From Desmodus rotundus (taxonomy: Eukaryota; Chordata; Mammalia; Chiroptera; Phyllostomidae): a stretch of 64,000 nt of DNA. Location of the stretch: NCBI RefSeq assembly GCF_022682495.2, contig NC_071389.1, positions 174,158,056 through 174,222,055 of the forward strand, written 5' to 3'. Below are positions 37,388 through 49,259 of the stretch, in pieces. Each line of letters starts with the position of its first letter. The first letter of the stretch is position 1. A program made the position numbers and the translations under genes. The notes beneath the pieces are model-generated. The model worked only from the letters and a program-made list of their open reading frames with translations. It was not told the origin of the DNA and did not search any database.

Positions 37388-39442
37388 TTTTTTAAGTATA
37401 CTCATTAATTATGTTATTACAGTTATCCCAATTTTCCCCTTTTGCCTCCATCCACCCAGTACCCCTCTTCCCCCCAGAACTCCCCACCTCACTTAGTTCA
37501 TCTCCATGGGTCATAGATATAAATTCTTTGGCTTCTCCATTTCCTATACTATTCTTAACATCACCCTGTCTATTTTGTACCTAATAATTATGCTTTTTAA
37601 TCCCTGCATCATTTTCCCTATTGGTCCCTTCCCCATCCCAGCTGATAACCCTCCAAATAATCTCAATACCTGTCATTCTCTTCCTGTTTTATTTGTTTGT
37701 TTAGTTTTTATTTTATTTTTTGGTTTTAGATTCAGTTCAACAACTGAACTTGTTGAACTTGTTCAACAACTGAATACTTGTGAGTTTGTTGTGATTTTAA
37801 TGTTCATAGTTTTGATCTTCTTCTTTTTCTTAAACCAATCCCTTAACATTTTATATAATAGTGGTTTGGTGATGATGAACTCCTTTAGCTTTGCCTTGTC
37901 TGGAAGCACTTTATCTGCCCTTCCATTCTAAATGATAGCTCTGCTTGACAGAGTAATCTAGGTTGTAGGTCCTTGCTTTTCATCACTTTCAATACTTCTT
38001 TCCAGCCTCTTCTTGCCTGTAAGGTTTCTTTTGAGAAATCAGCTGACAGTCTTATGCATACTCTTTTGTAGGTAACTCTCTGCTTTTCTCTTGCTGCTTT
38101 TACGATTCTATCTTTATATTTAATCTCTGGCATTTTAATTATGATGGACTTTAGTGTGGTCCAACTTGTTTGGGACTCTCTGTCCTTCCTGGACTGCTAT
38201 GTTTACTTCCTTCACAAAATTAGGGAAGGTTTCTTTCATTATTTTTTAAATGTTTTTGTCTTATTCTTCCTTTTTTTTCCTTCTGGGAACCCTATGATTT
38301 GAATGTTGGCACATTTGGAGATGTCCCAGAGTCTTCTTAAACTCTCCTCATTTTTTTTGAATTCTTGTTTCTTCATTCTGTTCTGGTTGATTGTTTATTT
38401 CTTCCTTATGTTTCAAATCATTGATTTGAACCCCATCTTCCTTCCCCTCACTGTTAGCTCCCTGTAGATTCTTCTTTATTTCACTTAGTGTAGCCTTCAT
38501 TTCTTCCCTTATGTTGTTGCCATACTCAATGAGTTCTTTGAGCATCTTGATCAGCAGTGTTTTGAACTCTGCATCTCATAGGTTGGCTATCTCCCTTTCC
38601 ATTAGTTCTTTTTTTCTGGGTTTTGTTCTGTTCTTTCATTTGGGCCTATATCTTTGTCTCCTCAATTTGGCAGCCTCCATGTGTTTGTTTCTGTGTATTA
38701 GGGAGAGCTGCTTTCACTTCCTGTAAAAGGCACCTGTAAATTGTGTGGGATGGAGCCTTAAGTAATCACCAGGCTGGGGCAACCTGCTTCACTGTTTTGT
38801 GGTCTCTGTGGGGAGAGTGTTCAGAGAGGGGACTGTGCCACTGTTTGTCTTCTGGAAGTTTGTCCTGGGTTCACCCCTTTCCCAGTCACTTCACCCACTC
38901 CCTGTATACAACTGGCATCATCCCAGCTGTGTCCCTGGTGTTGAATCCCAGAGCGAGTAGGTTTGCATATATTTTAAGACTGTGTGGGCCCTTTAAGTGG
39001 AGTTTCCTGAAAATCTGGCAGTTTCTTCCACTGCCCCAACCCCCACTGGTTTTATAGCCAAAAGTTATGGGGATTTATCTTACTGGCACTGAAACCCTGG
39101 GCTGCGTGGTTTAGCCTGGGGCTGGAATTGTTTGCTCCCAAGGTGTCTGTCCTGATTTTTATCCACCACATGTGACTGTGGGGCAGCCTGTGCCCATTCC
39201 ACCACTGCCACTGCCTGTCTGCACCATGCCACATCTCTTCACCTCTCTACCTTATCTCCACATCACTCCCCCACCTATTTGGATGAATGTGGCTTCTTTA
39301 AATCCTTTATTGTGACAGTTCCATACAGCTTGATTTTCTGACAGTTCTGGCTATTATTTGTTTTGAGATTTAGTTGTAATTCATTTTGTGGTTATGCAAG
39401 TAGGTAAAGCATGTCTACTTATGCCTCCATCTTGACTAGAAG
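37388..39442 (-). mobile_element. HAL1-like element B, near full length, in SLC15A5 intron 1
   Basis: Antisense to the host gene. Reading the minus strand: a 5' end with the tcaagatggaggcataag box, a GC-richer 5' UTR, an ORF1 coiled-coil (LKELIEYGNNIREEMKATL, 38348-38545), the ORF1 C-terminal domain (IVKAAREKQRVTYKR and LSADFSKETLQARR, 37885-38133), then about 350 bp of 3' UTR and an A-rich tail. No ORF2 is present. Both sides carry an identical 13-bp duplication, tccagacttctgt, at 37375-37387 and 39443-39455. ORF1 is broken by frameshifts. Confidence 0.85.
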
Positions 39443-39459
39443 TCCAGACTTCTGTCTTC

Positions 39460-39780
39460 ATATATAACCACAACCATGTTAAACTTCTCCTTGCCTAGTT
39501 TCCTATTTTCCTAATCTGAAACATGCTCTTTCGCATGCCCCAAATAGTCAACTTTCCTTCATCTTTCTACCCCATATCCAATGCTTGAATACTCCTGCTC
39601 TTCCTTCAAGTCTTATGTAATGTTTATCGCTAATTTCTTTGTGCTCCACCACACCCTGATCTTACCTATATGAGTGCACTCATCACCTCACAGTATAGTT
39701 CTCCACCTGCATGTCCGCCTTGTCTTGGATTTGCTCTTCAAGAGAAGAGCCAGTGCCCCCTCAATCCTGCCTCGAAACAG
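39460..39780 (+). mobile_element. Possible L2 fragment
   Basis: Pyrimidine-rich text with ttccttcaagtcttatg and caccacaccctgatc resembles L2 3' sequence downstream of HAL1-like element B. Weak. Confidence 0.35.
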
Positions 39781-40524
39781 GGGATATGACACATCCTGGA
39801 GCTTTATGCAAAGCTATCAAGTTCAAGTGTGTTGATTATGCAGTGCACAGTAGCACACATCATAGATGTCATAGATTTGTATTTTTATTACATCAATTGT
39901 GTAACAGATAGAAATAAAGTTTTGAGCTAATGAAATCCGTATATTATGACATGCTATCAAAAGATGGAAGTAAAGTGCCCGTATCACACAATGGTACAAC
40001 TAAAAGTGACTTGTCTTTAAATAAATGGTTGCTGCAAGAAGTAATTCCTCTGTCCATCCTCTATGGATAACCTCAGCCTAGCCAGGCTTCATTGCACCCT
40101 TCCAGAGATGAGCACTGAGTGGCAGAGAGAGAGCAATTGGTTTCATGTCTGTCTGGCTAACCTTGATAGGACATATTTTAAAGTCAATTATTTGAAGGGC
40201 CTATCCTCATGATAAATCAGTCTGTTACCAAATAACTATTCCCCACATTGTGAAAGCCATAGAATTGTTAGAACCATTTTGTGACTTTAAGGAGCTTATA
40301 GTCTAACTGAGAAAATTAACCATATAAAATTTATACCAAATATGTGAATGGTAAATTAATAAAATGGAAGACAAAAACTAACATGCAAAAGCCACTTTTC
40401 ATTCATCAAATTAATTAAAAAATTGATGATTTGACCACTATGATGACAGGAATTCCAAGAAAAGGAAGACTACATCTGAATTACTTGGTAGCATTGAGAA
40501 ACTCATTTAACCTCACTAAAACTT

Positions 40525-40592
40525 CCTTTCTTTTTTTTCTTTCTTTCTTTCTCCCTTCCATCCTTTATTTCTTCCTTTTTTTTTTTTTTGCA
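40525..40592. repeat. Polypyrimidine tract
   Basis: Runs of CTTT and a T stretch of 15 or more at about 40575-40590 in SLC15A5 intron 1, 840 bp before the exon 2 acceptor. Too far away to be its polypyrimidine tract. Confidence 0.8.
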
Positions 40593-41434
40593 AAATTGGA
40601 ATTAGAAAATCCATTCTCTGACATCACAAAGTTTTTTCCAAGAGGAAATAATATAGTAAATAAAAATGTTTTCTCAGGCTACAAAGAGATTATTAAAAGT
40701 ATAGAAGTGAATTGTAATTTCTATTAGACAAGGAAAGTCTTCAAGTGTGGCCACTGTGAGGCATGCTCAACCCTCCATTGTCACTGTCTGTCCTCCCCTC
40801 CTCCTGGCTGGAACTGCATCACCCACCTCACACCCCTCTCTCCAGGCTACTTGCCTCTGTGTGCTGCAAAGAAGACGCCACCCACTGTGTGAGAAATAAG
40901 AGAAAGAAGAGCATTCAGAGGAGAAAGACAAGTGTAAAAGGAAAAGAGAGGCTATGTTCTCCTCTAACTACAATGATGTTATTCTTAAAACATTTTACTT
41001 AATAGGCTTCTGAGATGTCTGAGATCATGACAGTTTTTATCACTCTCTTGATTCAGAACAAATAACCCTTGTCAACAGTGGTTTTTCTGGGAGTGAGATT
41101 ACAGGAGCCTTTAGTTTCTTACATGATATATTTCTGAATTATTTTAATTTTGTTTAAATGGGCATGATTTATATATACATTCTGAGAAAAAAAGATAGTT
41201 CAAGCTTAATGGGGGGGTACAGAATGTGGACTCTGGGTCAGATAAAATATATATTGAAGGAAATCTTCACATTTAGAAAAATCACGCTATCTCCACGATG
41301 GCAATGGTCAACATATTTTAATAAGACAATCACATAATCATGCTATTTTCAGAGGAAAAACCTTATTTATGATGTGATTTGGTGATTCCATTGGTTTATG
41401 CCATATTTATCTCCTTTTCTCCCTCTGTTTACAG

Positions 41435-41657
41435 GCACTGCTTTGTTCTCTGTGGTTGCTTTCCCCTTGGGAGATTTCTATATAGGGAGTTACCATATGA
41501 TCAACAACATACCAAAAAAGGAGAAGAACAGGCTGTTTTATGTAGCCCTGCTGGCCCTCTGCCTCAACACAGGGGGAATAAGAGCCATAGTTTGCCTCCT
41601 GGGTGCTTACAGCCATCAGGAGCATGGATCACAGAAACAAATGTCTTTTTTTAAGTG
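41435..41657 (+). CDS. SLC15A5: SLC15A5 coding exon 2
   Basis: Internal exon of 223 nt, bounded by a long pyrimidine tract with a tttacag acceptor and a gtaggt donor. It starts by completing the Gly codon split by intron 1 (G + GC) and ends with TG in phase 2. The encoded segment runs TALFSVVAFPLGDFYIG, then a loop, then RLFYVALLALCLNTGGIRAI, and ends SQKQMSFFK plus the split Trp. This matches TM3 to TM4 of POT transporters, where a G-T-G-G-I-K/R segment marks TM4 and is followed by a loop with a conserved G-x-Q. The reading frame is fully open. The usual family lysine after GGI is arginine here. Identification as SLC15A5 rests on recalled similarity of this segment and on exon order. Confidence 0.9.
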
Positions 41658-41934
41658 GTAGGTTGCACTGGTTGGGAGAAAACCAAGGTTTCTGACATTC
41701 CTCTCTGTTTTACGATTTCTCCTTGTTTGTTCTCTGATGCTGTTCTGATGGAAGTAGTTCAGTCTTCGTTGACTGGGCTAAGTGATTCACAATGTGACCA
41801 CGCCTGTGACCATGATTCGGTCACTACCCATAGGAAAATATGGGTCAGACACACATCTCCTCAACTTACCAGCACCTTCCAGAAACACGTTGATACATCT
41901 GTCCTCCAAATAAACAGATGTGAAATGGCTTGAC

Positions 41935-42180
41935 ATAGGGAACAGAATGTGGCTTTGGAGCCAAGCAGTCCGAGGTGGAAGTCTCAACTCTATTTAACAC
42001 AAACTCCCTGACCTTGGTGGTCATTTATTCTTTATAAGCTTCAGTGTAATCATTTCTAAAGGGTTATAATAACACTTATTGGCTTTTCTTAGAGGTAATA
42101 ATGTGTATATTGCCAGCAGAGAATCTAGCACACAGTAGGTGATCAATAAGTGGTAGTTATTGTTATTAGTTATTATATTG
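41935..42180 (+). repeat. MIR SINE in SLC15A5 intron 2
   Basis: ggctttggagccaagcagtcc, ctccctgaccttggtgg, gcttcagtgtaatcatttc and agcacacagtaggtgatcaat are in MIR order. Confidence 0.72.
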
Positions 42181-42540
42181 GATTACACTATTTTGGCAGG
42201 GATTATACATTCAGAGGGCAATACAGAGAGAAGATGGAAAGGACAGAAGTACAATTTTAAAAAACATCAACCAGTACCTCTGTTTTGCATCTACTTTACC
42301 CCATCATCTAAAAAATTTGTATTCCCTGAAAACCAAACCACATTTCTGTGGATTTTTTCCTTTTCCAGTGAATTTTTATTCAATCTTATGTGGTTTTATG
42401 GAATCAATTTTTATTATCAAATATAAATTTTCAAAAAATGAAATTTTGATTTTTAAGGCAGAGAATTTCAATTTAATAATTTTGTTGCTTTTATTGTTAT
42501 TCATCAGTGGATGTCAAACAGATGTGAGATACATTGTCTT

Positions 42541-42717
42541 TTTTTAATTGACTTTAGATAAAGGGAGAAGAAGTAAGAGAGAAAACATCAGATTTGTTAT
42601 TCTACTTATTTATGCATTCATTGGTTGATTCTTGTATGTGCCCTGACCAGGGATCAAACCCACAACCTTGATGTACTAGAATAACACTCTAAACAACTGA
42701 GCTACCTGGCCAGGGCC
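42541..42717 (-). repeat. VES-type bat SINE, antisense
   Basis: Read on the minus strand it starts ggccctggccagg, carries a B box (GGTTTGATCCC), the gtcagggcac segment and a CT-rich 3' part, and ends in a short A run at 42541-42547. It lies in SLC15A5 intron 2. A clear target duplication was not found. Confidence 0.85.
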
Positions 42718-42924
42718 ATTAAGGTTTTTGTTCACACTTCTCTGTGAAATGGGTTTCCAAGATTTTTCTAACATAGTCTGTATTTCCAATGTTAGCAATG
42801 GGTACTGTTAGCAACAGATAAAGCAACACACAGAGAATATCAGACAAAATGTTTTAAGAAATTTTATATTAAAATCATTAAATGAAAAAATGTTAGCTAG
42901 GTACATGTAGCTGTCCAAGACAGT

Positions 42925-42970
42925 ATCTCTCTCCCTCTCTCTTTTTCTCTCTCTCTCTCCCTCCCTCCAA
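42925..42970. repeat. (CT)n tract
   Basis: Interrupted CT and CCCT run in SLC15A5 intron 2. Confidence 0.85.
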
Positions 42971-43794
42971 TTATATTAATATTACAAAGCACTCAGGCCT
43001 ATTTGGGTTAAGTCCAAATGTCAGAGAATAATGCAGTTTCACCAAAGGTGAAAGGGACTCTTCACTTCTTTATAGCAAATTCTGCCTCCTTGACCTGCCC
43101 AAAGGAGAAAGAAAAATCCTTCTTTTTTATTCTATTCGGAAGTTTTAATCCTTAATTAGCAACATCATTTTGATTAAATAAGACTCTGGAGGATTAAGAC
43201 TGGAGAGCAATCAGTTGTTCTGAAAGATAGCTCTGGAGAATTTATTGTACTGTGGTCTTAGTCATTGAGTTGTGTTTAATCAAAGTGACACTTCTCAGTG
43301 TTGATTACAAAGGAGACATTATATGAATGAAATATTTCCTTTGGGAGATGGAGGGGACTCTCGATGGTTTTGTGCTTTAAGACTTTGTAAAGGGGGATGG
43401 GGAGTGGGGTGAAAATGAGTTTCTGCAGCTGTGAGGAGCCAGATGAAATTTAGGATGAACATACTTCAATTTGGTTACCTATTCTTTTCTAATTTCATTA
43501 AAATTTCTAACAAGAAGACCTATGCAATATTTTTAAAACCTAAAGTTAAAGCACCTAGAAATGTGTATAAAGAATGGGGGTGTTATTCATTATTGTTGAA
43601 AAGAATTATTTGAATAATAAGCTCCTTAAAGCCTGAATCTGGTTGTTTCCATTTTAAAGAATATTTTTTCAGTCTAAACACTAAACTGCAGGATAACTTT
43701 TATGAACAGCTGCTTGTTGCAGTTTGTAGAAATGAATGTTAATTATTCCTGCACATACTGCAGGAGTTGGTGGCAAGACTGACAAAGACCCCAC

Positions 43795-43990
43795 TGGGCA
43801 GCCAGACAACTGGCAGCATCCTGGCTCTGTAGCTTAGGAGTTTCATGGTCTTCAGCAAGTTCCATAACCTCTCAGAGACCTAGGTCTCTCATCCACCAAA
43901 TGGAAACAGCTTGGAGGGCTGTTGTACAGCTTATATAGAAACTATCCTAGCACATTACAGGCATTCAAATCAGGATAGCTATTACTATCA
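43795..43990 (+). repeat. MIR SINE in SLC15A5 intron 2
   Basis: cagccagacaactgg, atcctggctctgtagc, cataacctctcagagacc, ctcatccaccaaatgg and gcacattacaggcattc, ordered as in MIR. Confidence 0.65.
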
Positions 43991-44637
43991 TTATTAAATG
44001 ACAAATAAGTCATCAGCTAAAATCATTGTCTAAATTCTGAAAGAGAAGGAACTCATTTAAGAGGAGGCTATCCTTCAAATAAGCGACCCATTCACTCATA
44101 ATCTATTTCTCTGAGTGAAAAATGCTGCTAGAGATTACAAGCCTGGTTAATATAATGAATTTCAGTGGTGTCTTTAAAAAACAACATACCACTTGAATTT
44201 ATAACCACTTGAAGGCTGTATCCAGTTCTGTTTTCAGCACAGATGTCAGATGTTCATAGTTACAGGATCTTTAATGGGATATGTCACTGTATCTATACCA
44301 CCTAAAGCTTCCCCATGATTATGTTAAATGGTGTAGACTGGAAGTTTCAGGCATTGAAAGGACCACTTCTGAGTAGAGATGCCAAATATAAGTGAGTAAA
44401 ACCACTCCCAGCCAACATCACCATCTGGTACTGGATCTTCCTCAACTGTGTACCTCACAGAAAGAATGAAGTTAACCTCCATAAAATCAAGAAGCATAAT
44501 AATCTGCCAACATCCTTGCACCATTATCCAGATCAGAATCTGGCTCTTTCAGCATTTTCCAAAATCTGACGTATACAATTAAGAGTCACCACATTGCAGT
44601 TGAATAGGTAAATATTGCACACCTGTGCAGAATCTCT

Positions 44638-44707
44638 TTTTAATTGAATTATTGGGGCAACATTGGTTAAAAAATTATACAGGTTTTGAGAGTACAATTC
44701 TATAATA
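44638..44707 (-). mobile_element. Bat L1 3' UTR, left part
   Basis: A segment typical of a bat L1 3' UTR read in antisense (gaattattggggcaacattgg, then gagagtacaattctataata). It breaks at a TA where the mariner remnant begins. Confidence 0.7.
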
Positions 44708-45383
44708 AAGATCTGTCTAGAAGGTATACAGCCATGTAATATGAAAAGTGAGACATTTATTGAAGAAGATACAAGATACAAGAAACACTGTACATAGGAC
44801 ACTGACATCTCAGACCCATTCAAAGTAGGCATCTTGGGACCTCACACAGTTCTCCCAATTCCCACCAGCTGCCCCATCATAGTTTCCTGAATCTCATCAA
44901 TAGTCTGAAATCTCTTCCTTTTTAAAGGTGATTTTAGTTTTGGTAAAAGCCAGAAGTCATGGGGTGACAAATCTGGGCTGTAGGGGGCTGAGTCCCCTGG
45001 GTGATTTGATGTTTTGCCAAAAAACTCTGCATGAGACATGATGCATGGGTGCATTGTCGTGATGAAGCTGCCAATCACCAGTTGCCCATAGTTGTGGCCT
45101 TCTGAATCATCCAAATAGTTTCTACAGAGGAATGTTCAAGCTTAATGCAAAATTTGATGCAGATTCATTGCTCTACTCACTCAGTCATTTTGAATGTGAC
45201 AGCCACACAGTACATATGCTCACTCAACTGTCTCTACAACCCCCACTGACTAATACCGTGAAGTTGTCATTGTTCATGCACGTGCATTCCAGTGCACTCT
45301 CTTCGGCTGCCAGGTTATATCAATGTCAGGCAAGCCATTCTCATTATATTAACAATGGCTAGACTTTTTCCACACAAACCTTG
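44708..45383 (-). mobile_element. Mariner remnant inserted at TA
   Basis: About 676 bp, with TA at both ends (44706-44707 and 45384-45385) and terminal inverted repeats of about 30 bp. Left is aagatctgtctagaagg; the right end, read inward on the minus strand, is caaggtttgtgtggaaaa; the match is imperfect. Removing it rejoins the L1 3' UTR (ctataata / catcatctg). Mariners are normally near 1.3 kb, so about half is missing. Cut-and-paste movement at TA is family knowledge. Confidence 0.82.
44842..45114 (-). pseudogene. Mariner transposase C-terminal pseudogene
   Basis: The minus-strand frame contains YSPDLSPHDFWLLPKLKSPL and RFQTIDEIQETM, the C-terminal catalytic region of mariner transposases with the third acidic residue of the DD34D triad. 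The HHDNAP motif that carries the second aspartate is readable in another frame just upstream (near 45050-45070), so at least one frameshift separates them. The N-terminal DNA-binding part is gone. Not functional. Confidence 0.85.
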
Positions 45384-45660
45384 TACATCATCTGTATTGT
45401 GCGTTTACCACCTCAAGCCAAATCTCCTTCCATCACGATTTATCCCCCCTTTATCCTCTCCTACCTCCCCCCAGCCCCCGTTCCCTGTGGCAATCACCAT
45501 ACTGTTGTGCATGAGGTTTGTTTTTTATTTTTATTTTTTTTGCTTAATCTCTTCATTTTTATCACCCATTCTTCCTATCCCCTCCCATCTGACAGCTGTC
45601 AGTCTGTTCTCTGTATCTAGTCTGTTTCTATTTTATTTGGCAAAATCTTTTCTGGAAACA
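45384..45660 (-). mobile_element. Bat L1 3' UTR, right part
   Basis: Continues the L1 3' UTR after the mariner (antisense catcatctgtattgtgcg, ccttccatcacgatttatcc and cagctgtcagtctgttctctg segments). Confidence 0.75.
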
Positions 45661-46059
45661 AAAAGAAGGTAGATAATTAAGTCTGTTTATGACCATCATA
45701 TTAAGTTCTACCACAATTAACCTCAAACCTTGCTTCCACATTTCTTATTTACTTCACCTGTTAATTTACATCACATCTGCATATCATAGTCTGTTACTAA
45801 GTAGTTGCCAGAGTGAATTGAATATAATTTAAAGGGCCAAATAGAATAAAGATCTTGAAAAGCCTAGAGACTTAATTCCAGAAAATTTTAATGTCTAAGT
45901 ACAGAAATTGACCCTATATGATATCTGTCTCATATTAAAATGTTCTGATTTTAATACTTATTTACTCAAACATAATATCTTTTTATCATAGGGGGACACT
46001 AGAGGTAAAATTTACTATCCCAAAGCATTTTTCCATAAGTTGTTTTAATATTAATAAAT

Positions 46060-46160
46060 TTTGTTTGAGATCCTCACCCCCGACCTCCTAAATCAGAATT
46101 TTCTGGAAGCATTGCTAAGGAATGTACATTTTTAGCAAGTGCTTCATGATTTTGAAAATA
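46060..46160 (+). mobile_element. MER5A-like fragment
   Basis: gacctcctaaatcagaattttc and gtacatttttagcaagtgc resemble the second half of a MER5A-type element. Short and decayed. Confidence 0.4.
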
Positions 46161-46914
46161 TCGTGAGACATAAGGAATGGGGATTCCAAATGTAGTCTAG
46201 AGATATCTTTGAGAAGAAATGGCACTAAACACACCAAACACACCTAACGTGTGCCAGACAGCTTTGGGACTTTTGCTAATTCATAACAATATTCACATTT
46301 TGAAATCTACCTCATTGAGAAATTCTACATAATCCTTGAGAAAAAAAACAAAATATGAATCTGCATACATTCTACAGTAGTGAAGTCATAATTGATAAGG
46401 TACACTTTGGCCAACAAAATCAAAGTAAGTCGTGGAATAATCTTATTATACTCATTAATATTCAAAATATCCTCTGAGCTGCATAATAAGAAATAGTCTA
46501 TAAATAGCTTTAAAAAAATCAGTATGCCTTCCAAAATTCTATTTGCATGGTCTCGAGCCAAGTTTAACAAATGCTCACTCACCCTAATAACAAAAGGCAC
46601 CTCCTTCTTTATTACTGCCAACATTATAAGCTTTCAGGCAATACACTCGGAATTTTTCTCTAACATATAATTCCAGAAACCAAAGAAGGTGGGGAAAAAG
46701 ACTAATTCTTTATATTTTTTGTTGCTCCAAATGCCTCCTGCTTTTCCTTAAGCTCTGCTTGGTAGCTTTAAGTTTGGTGGGATTTATGTTCATCAGAAAA
46801 CATGAGGTGGTTTAAAGATCTTAAACTCAGAAAATGAGAAAATAAGACACATAAACAATGGTTAAAATCGGTATATTGGCAAACACTATTTGAAAGACCA
46901 TATATACTGCTATT

Positions 46915-47200
46915 TTCATTGCAGTGTTATTTATAATACCCAAGATCTGTGCCCATCAGTGGATGAGTGGATATATAGAGAGACAATAGCGAGGTGTTAC
47001 CCAGAAGGAAAGGGTGGGGGGTAGGCAGAGGTGGGCAAAGGGGGAAAACACGGACAATGGAAAGAGACTTTGCACGGGGCAATGAGCACCCAGTACAGTG
47101 TACAGATGATGGTTTGTTGAGTTGTACTCTTAAAATCTGTATGGTTTTGTGAACCTTGTTGCCCCCAGTAAATTCAACTAGAAAAGAAAATAATACAATA
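46915..47200 (+). mobile_element. L1 3' end, internally deleted
   Basis: Contains the ORF2 end phrase gcagtgttatttataataccc and catcagtggatgagtgg, then a G-rich 3' UTR, then aatctgtatggttttgtgaac and an A-rich tail. Part of the 3' UTR is missing. Confidence 0.65.
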
Positions 47201-48929
47201 ATAATATAAGAATAAAACAGAAAGAAAGGGGCACAAAGAGAGGAGAATGAGAGTTGTCAAAGGAGTAAGAGAGGCAATGAGAGCAAGGGGAAGAGAGTAA
47301 CACATGCCCCCACATTTCCTGACAAAAACATGCCTTTTCCTTTAATTTGTTATCTATTCTCCAAAATCAACAATCTTTCTTTTTTTAAACTTCCATTTCT
47401 TTAACATCACTCTTGAAAAAATTATAGATAAAAAGTAAAAACAATAAAATTTCCATTTGCTCTTTCTTTCTCCAATTCATGGCTGCCCGAGTATTCTCTG
47501 AAGCATCTCAATGGGCCCGTGGTTATGCTGAAAGAAGCAAGGGCTGACAACAGCTATTCACCACGAAATCAGCACCCAAGTGTTTCACTGAGTCTTCTAC
47601 ACAGCTCAGTTTAGTCCCATTGAAGAGCTTCAAATTCCCTGATAAGTTATCTGAATATTGTTCAATGAAGAATAAAATATTAACTCTGAAATGTTTCAAT
47701 TGTCCACTAATGCTATAAAGACCTGAAAGTTTGCTACTTCTCAGGTTAGAAAAGACCATGTTAAACCATTTCTCTTACACTAAATCAATTAAAATCAATC
47801 TAAAGCATGTCAAAATTGTTCAGTCTAAGAAATGGCAAAATATTTCAATAAGCTTTAACATCATTGCTAAATAAATTCAGATAAATATTTAAAATAAATA
47901 ATCTCAAAAAATATTGCTGACTTTTGCAGCAACAAGAATTTACTTATTTGTATTCAACACCATAAAATCACGAAAACAAAAAATAATTACCTCTTATATA
48001 TACTCCGAGTTATTTGCAGTTCCAAGTCTGTATTTAAAAGTAGACTAAAGAAACATATTTTTACTGCTGCTTTCAATTTTCCTTAATCACTGGTATTTGT
48101 TTTGCTTTAATGCTTTGCTCCCTGACTTTCTGTGTGAAAGGTGCTTTATATATTCAATTTGCTAGTGAGCTATGAGATGAAAGGAGTCTTAATGGTGAGT
48201 TTGAAGACTGTGAATTTTTATTTCTTTTAATTTTTTTTACAATTGATATATGTACAATTTCACCCTTAATTATCTATAGCTTGTCCTGTTCATGGATCAA
48301 CAAAGACACACATAAAACCTGTCTGTACTAGGTAATTCTTTCAGAAAATTACACAATTAAGTAGGTTGTGTGGCATTTGTTCAAATACATTTAGTACTTT
48401 ATGTGAAATCTCTTTCTATACATAGATATTCAGCCTATAATTCTTTGGTTTCTAACTACCTTTCACAAGATTTCAGACTCGGAATGTTTGTCACTTTCCT
48501 TGACCCTCTTTAAAGAATTCAATTTGCATCACCATATGGTGTACTGAAGAGTCACACAGTGTCCTCTTGGATTTTCTCAGCAATACTTAACATTAAAAAT
48601 ATAATTTCTAAAAATTGAAAGAAATATAACATTGCTTTCAGCTTCAGTTTCTCTCAGTTGCTACAGCCACAACTCAAATATGCAGCTTGCAACCGCATGA
48701 AAGGATGACCCGAGGCTGAGCCTAGGGACTCTGTCCAGTTGCCTCAGAAAAGGCTCACTTTGTACCTCACCTACATTTCATTAAGTTTCTATTAGTGGGT
48801 TGTACTAAGTCAGTTTCCTCAGCATGGCTGTGTTTGATATGTGATTACTTTCCTAGGTCAATTATTAAAAATTTGGATTTTTAATGTTGTTGTTTGGTTC
48901 ACTGTTTGAATTTCTAGAAGAGATGCCAG

Positions 48930-49220
48930 GTTATTCATCAATTAGCTATTTATTGTCCACTCATTGTGGAGCTAGAACTTTGCTAGGTCCCATGGAGATG
49001 TGGATAGGAAGCATAAGGTGTTGCTGTTAGAGATCTTGATGATGTATAAGTGAGAAGACAAAACTAAAAAAGTGAAAATCGGACAGTGAATATTTGCTTT
49101 AGAAGTTCAGAGAAAAGAACAAGTGGAATATTCAAGAGAAAAATGAATGAAGAAAAAGACATTTGATATGGGACTTTGAAAGTGAGACAGGGCAAGCCAA
49201 TGAAAATGAAAAGTCACAGG
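48930..49220 (-). mobile_element. L2 fragment, antisense
   Basis: attagctatttattgtccactc and ttgctaggtcccatggagatg open it like an inverted L2 3' end. It then shows agacatttgatatggg. Confidence 0.5.
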
Positions 49221-49259
49221 GGTGAAAATGAGAGGCCGTGTTTATAGGGAGGAGGCTAG

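Larger units (their letters stand above)
35465..41434 (+). other. SLC15A5 intron 1
   Basis: A 5,970-bp intron from gtgagt to tttacag, phase 1. It holds an antisense L2 piece, a roughly 2.05-kb antisense HAL1-like element, a possible L2 piece near 39.5 kb and a polypyrimidine run near 40.55 kb. The rest (35465-36630, 39780-40520, 40590-41400) shows no gene or recognisable repeat. A G-rich (GT)n stretch lies at 35640-35668. Confidence 0.8.

Noticed and set aside
37506..37931. 141-codon + strand ORF, the longest in the window, hydrophobic
   Set aside because: It is the reverse strand of the HAL1-like 3' UTR. The matching region of element C gives a similar shadow ORF at 55531-55839.
45292..45672. 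126-codon + strand ORF
   Set aside because: Antisense of the L1 3' UTR and mariner end, pyrimidine-rich translation; not a gene.
47480..47850. Plus-strand text opening with ATG at 47479 (MAARVFSEASQWARGYAERS) followed by a long, nearly open stretch; also a 78-codon ORF on the minus strand (47523-47759)
   Set aside because: A stop follows after 23 codons and another interrupts the later stretch. I recognise no protein family, splice context or A tail, so a retrocopy cannot be supported.
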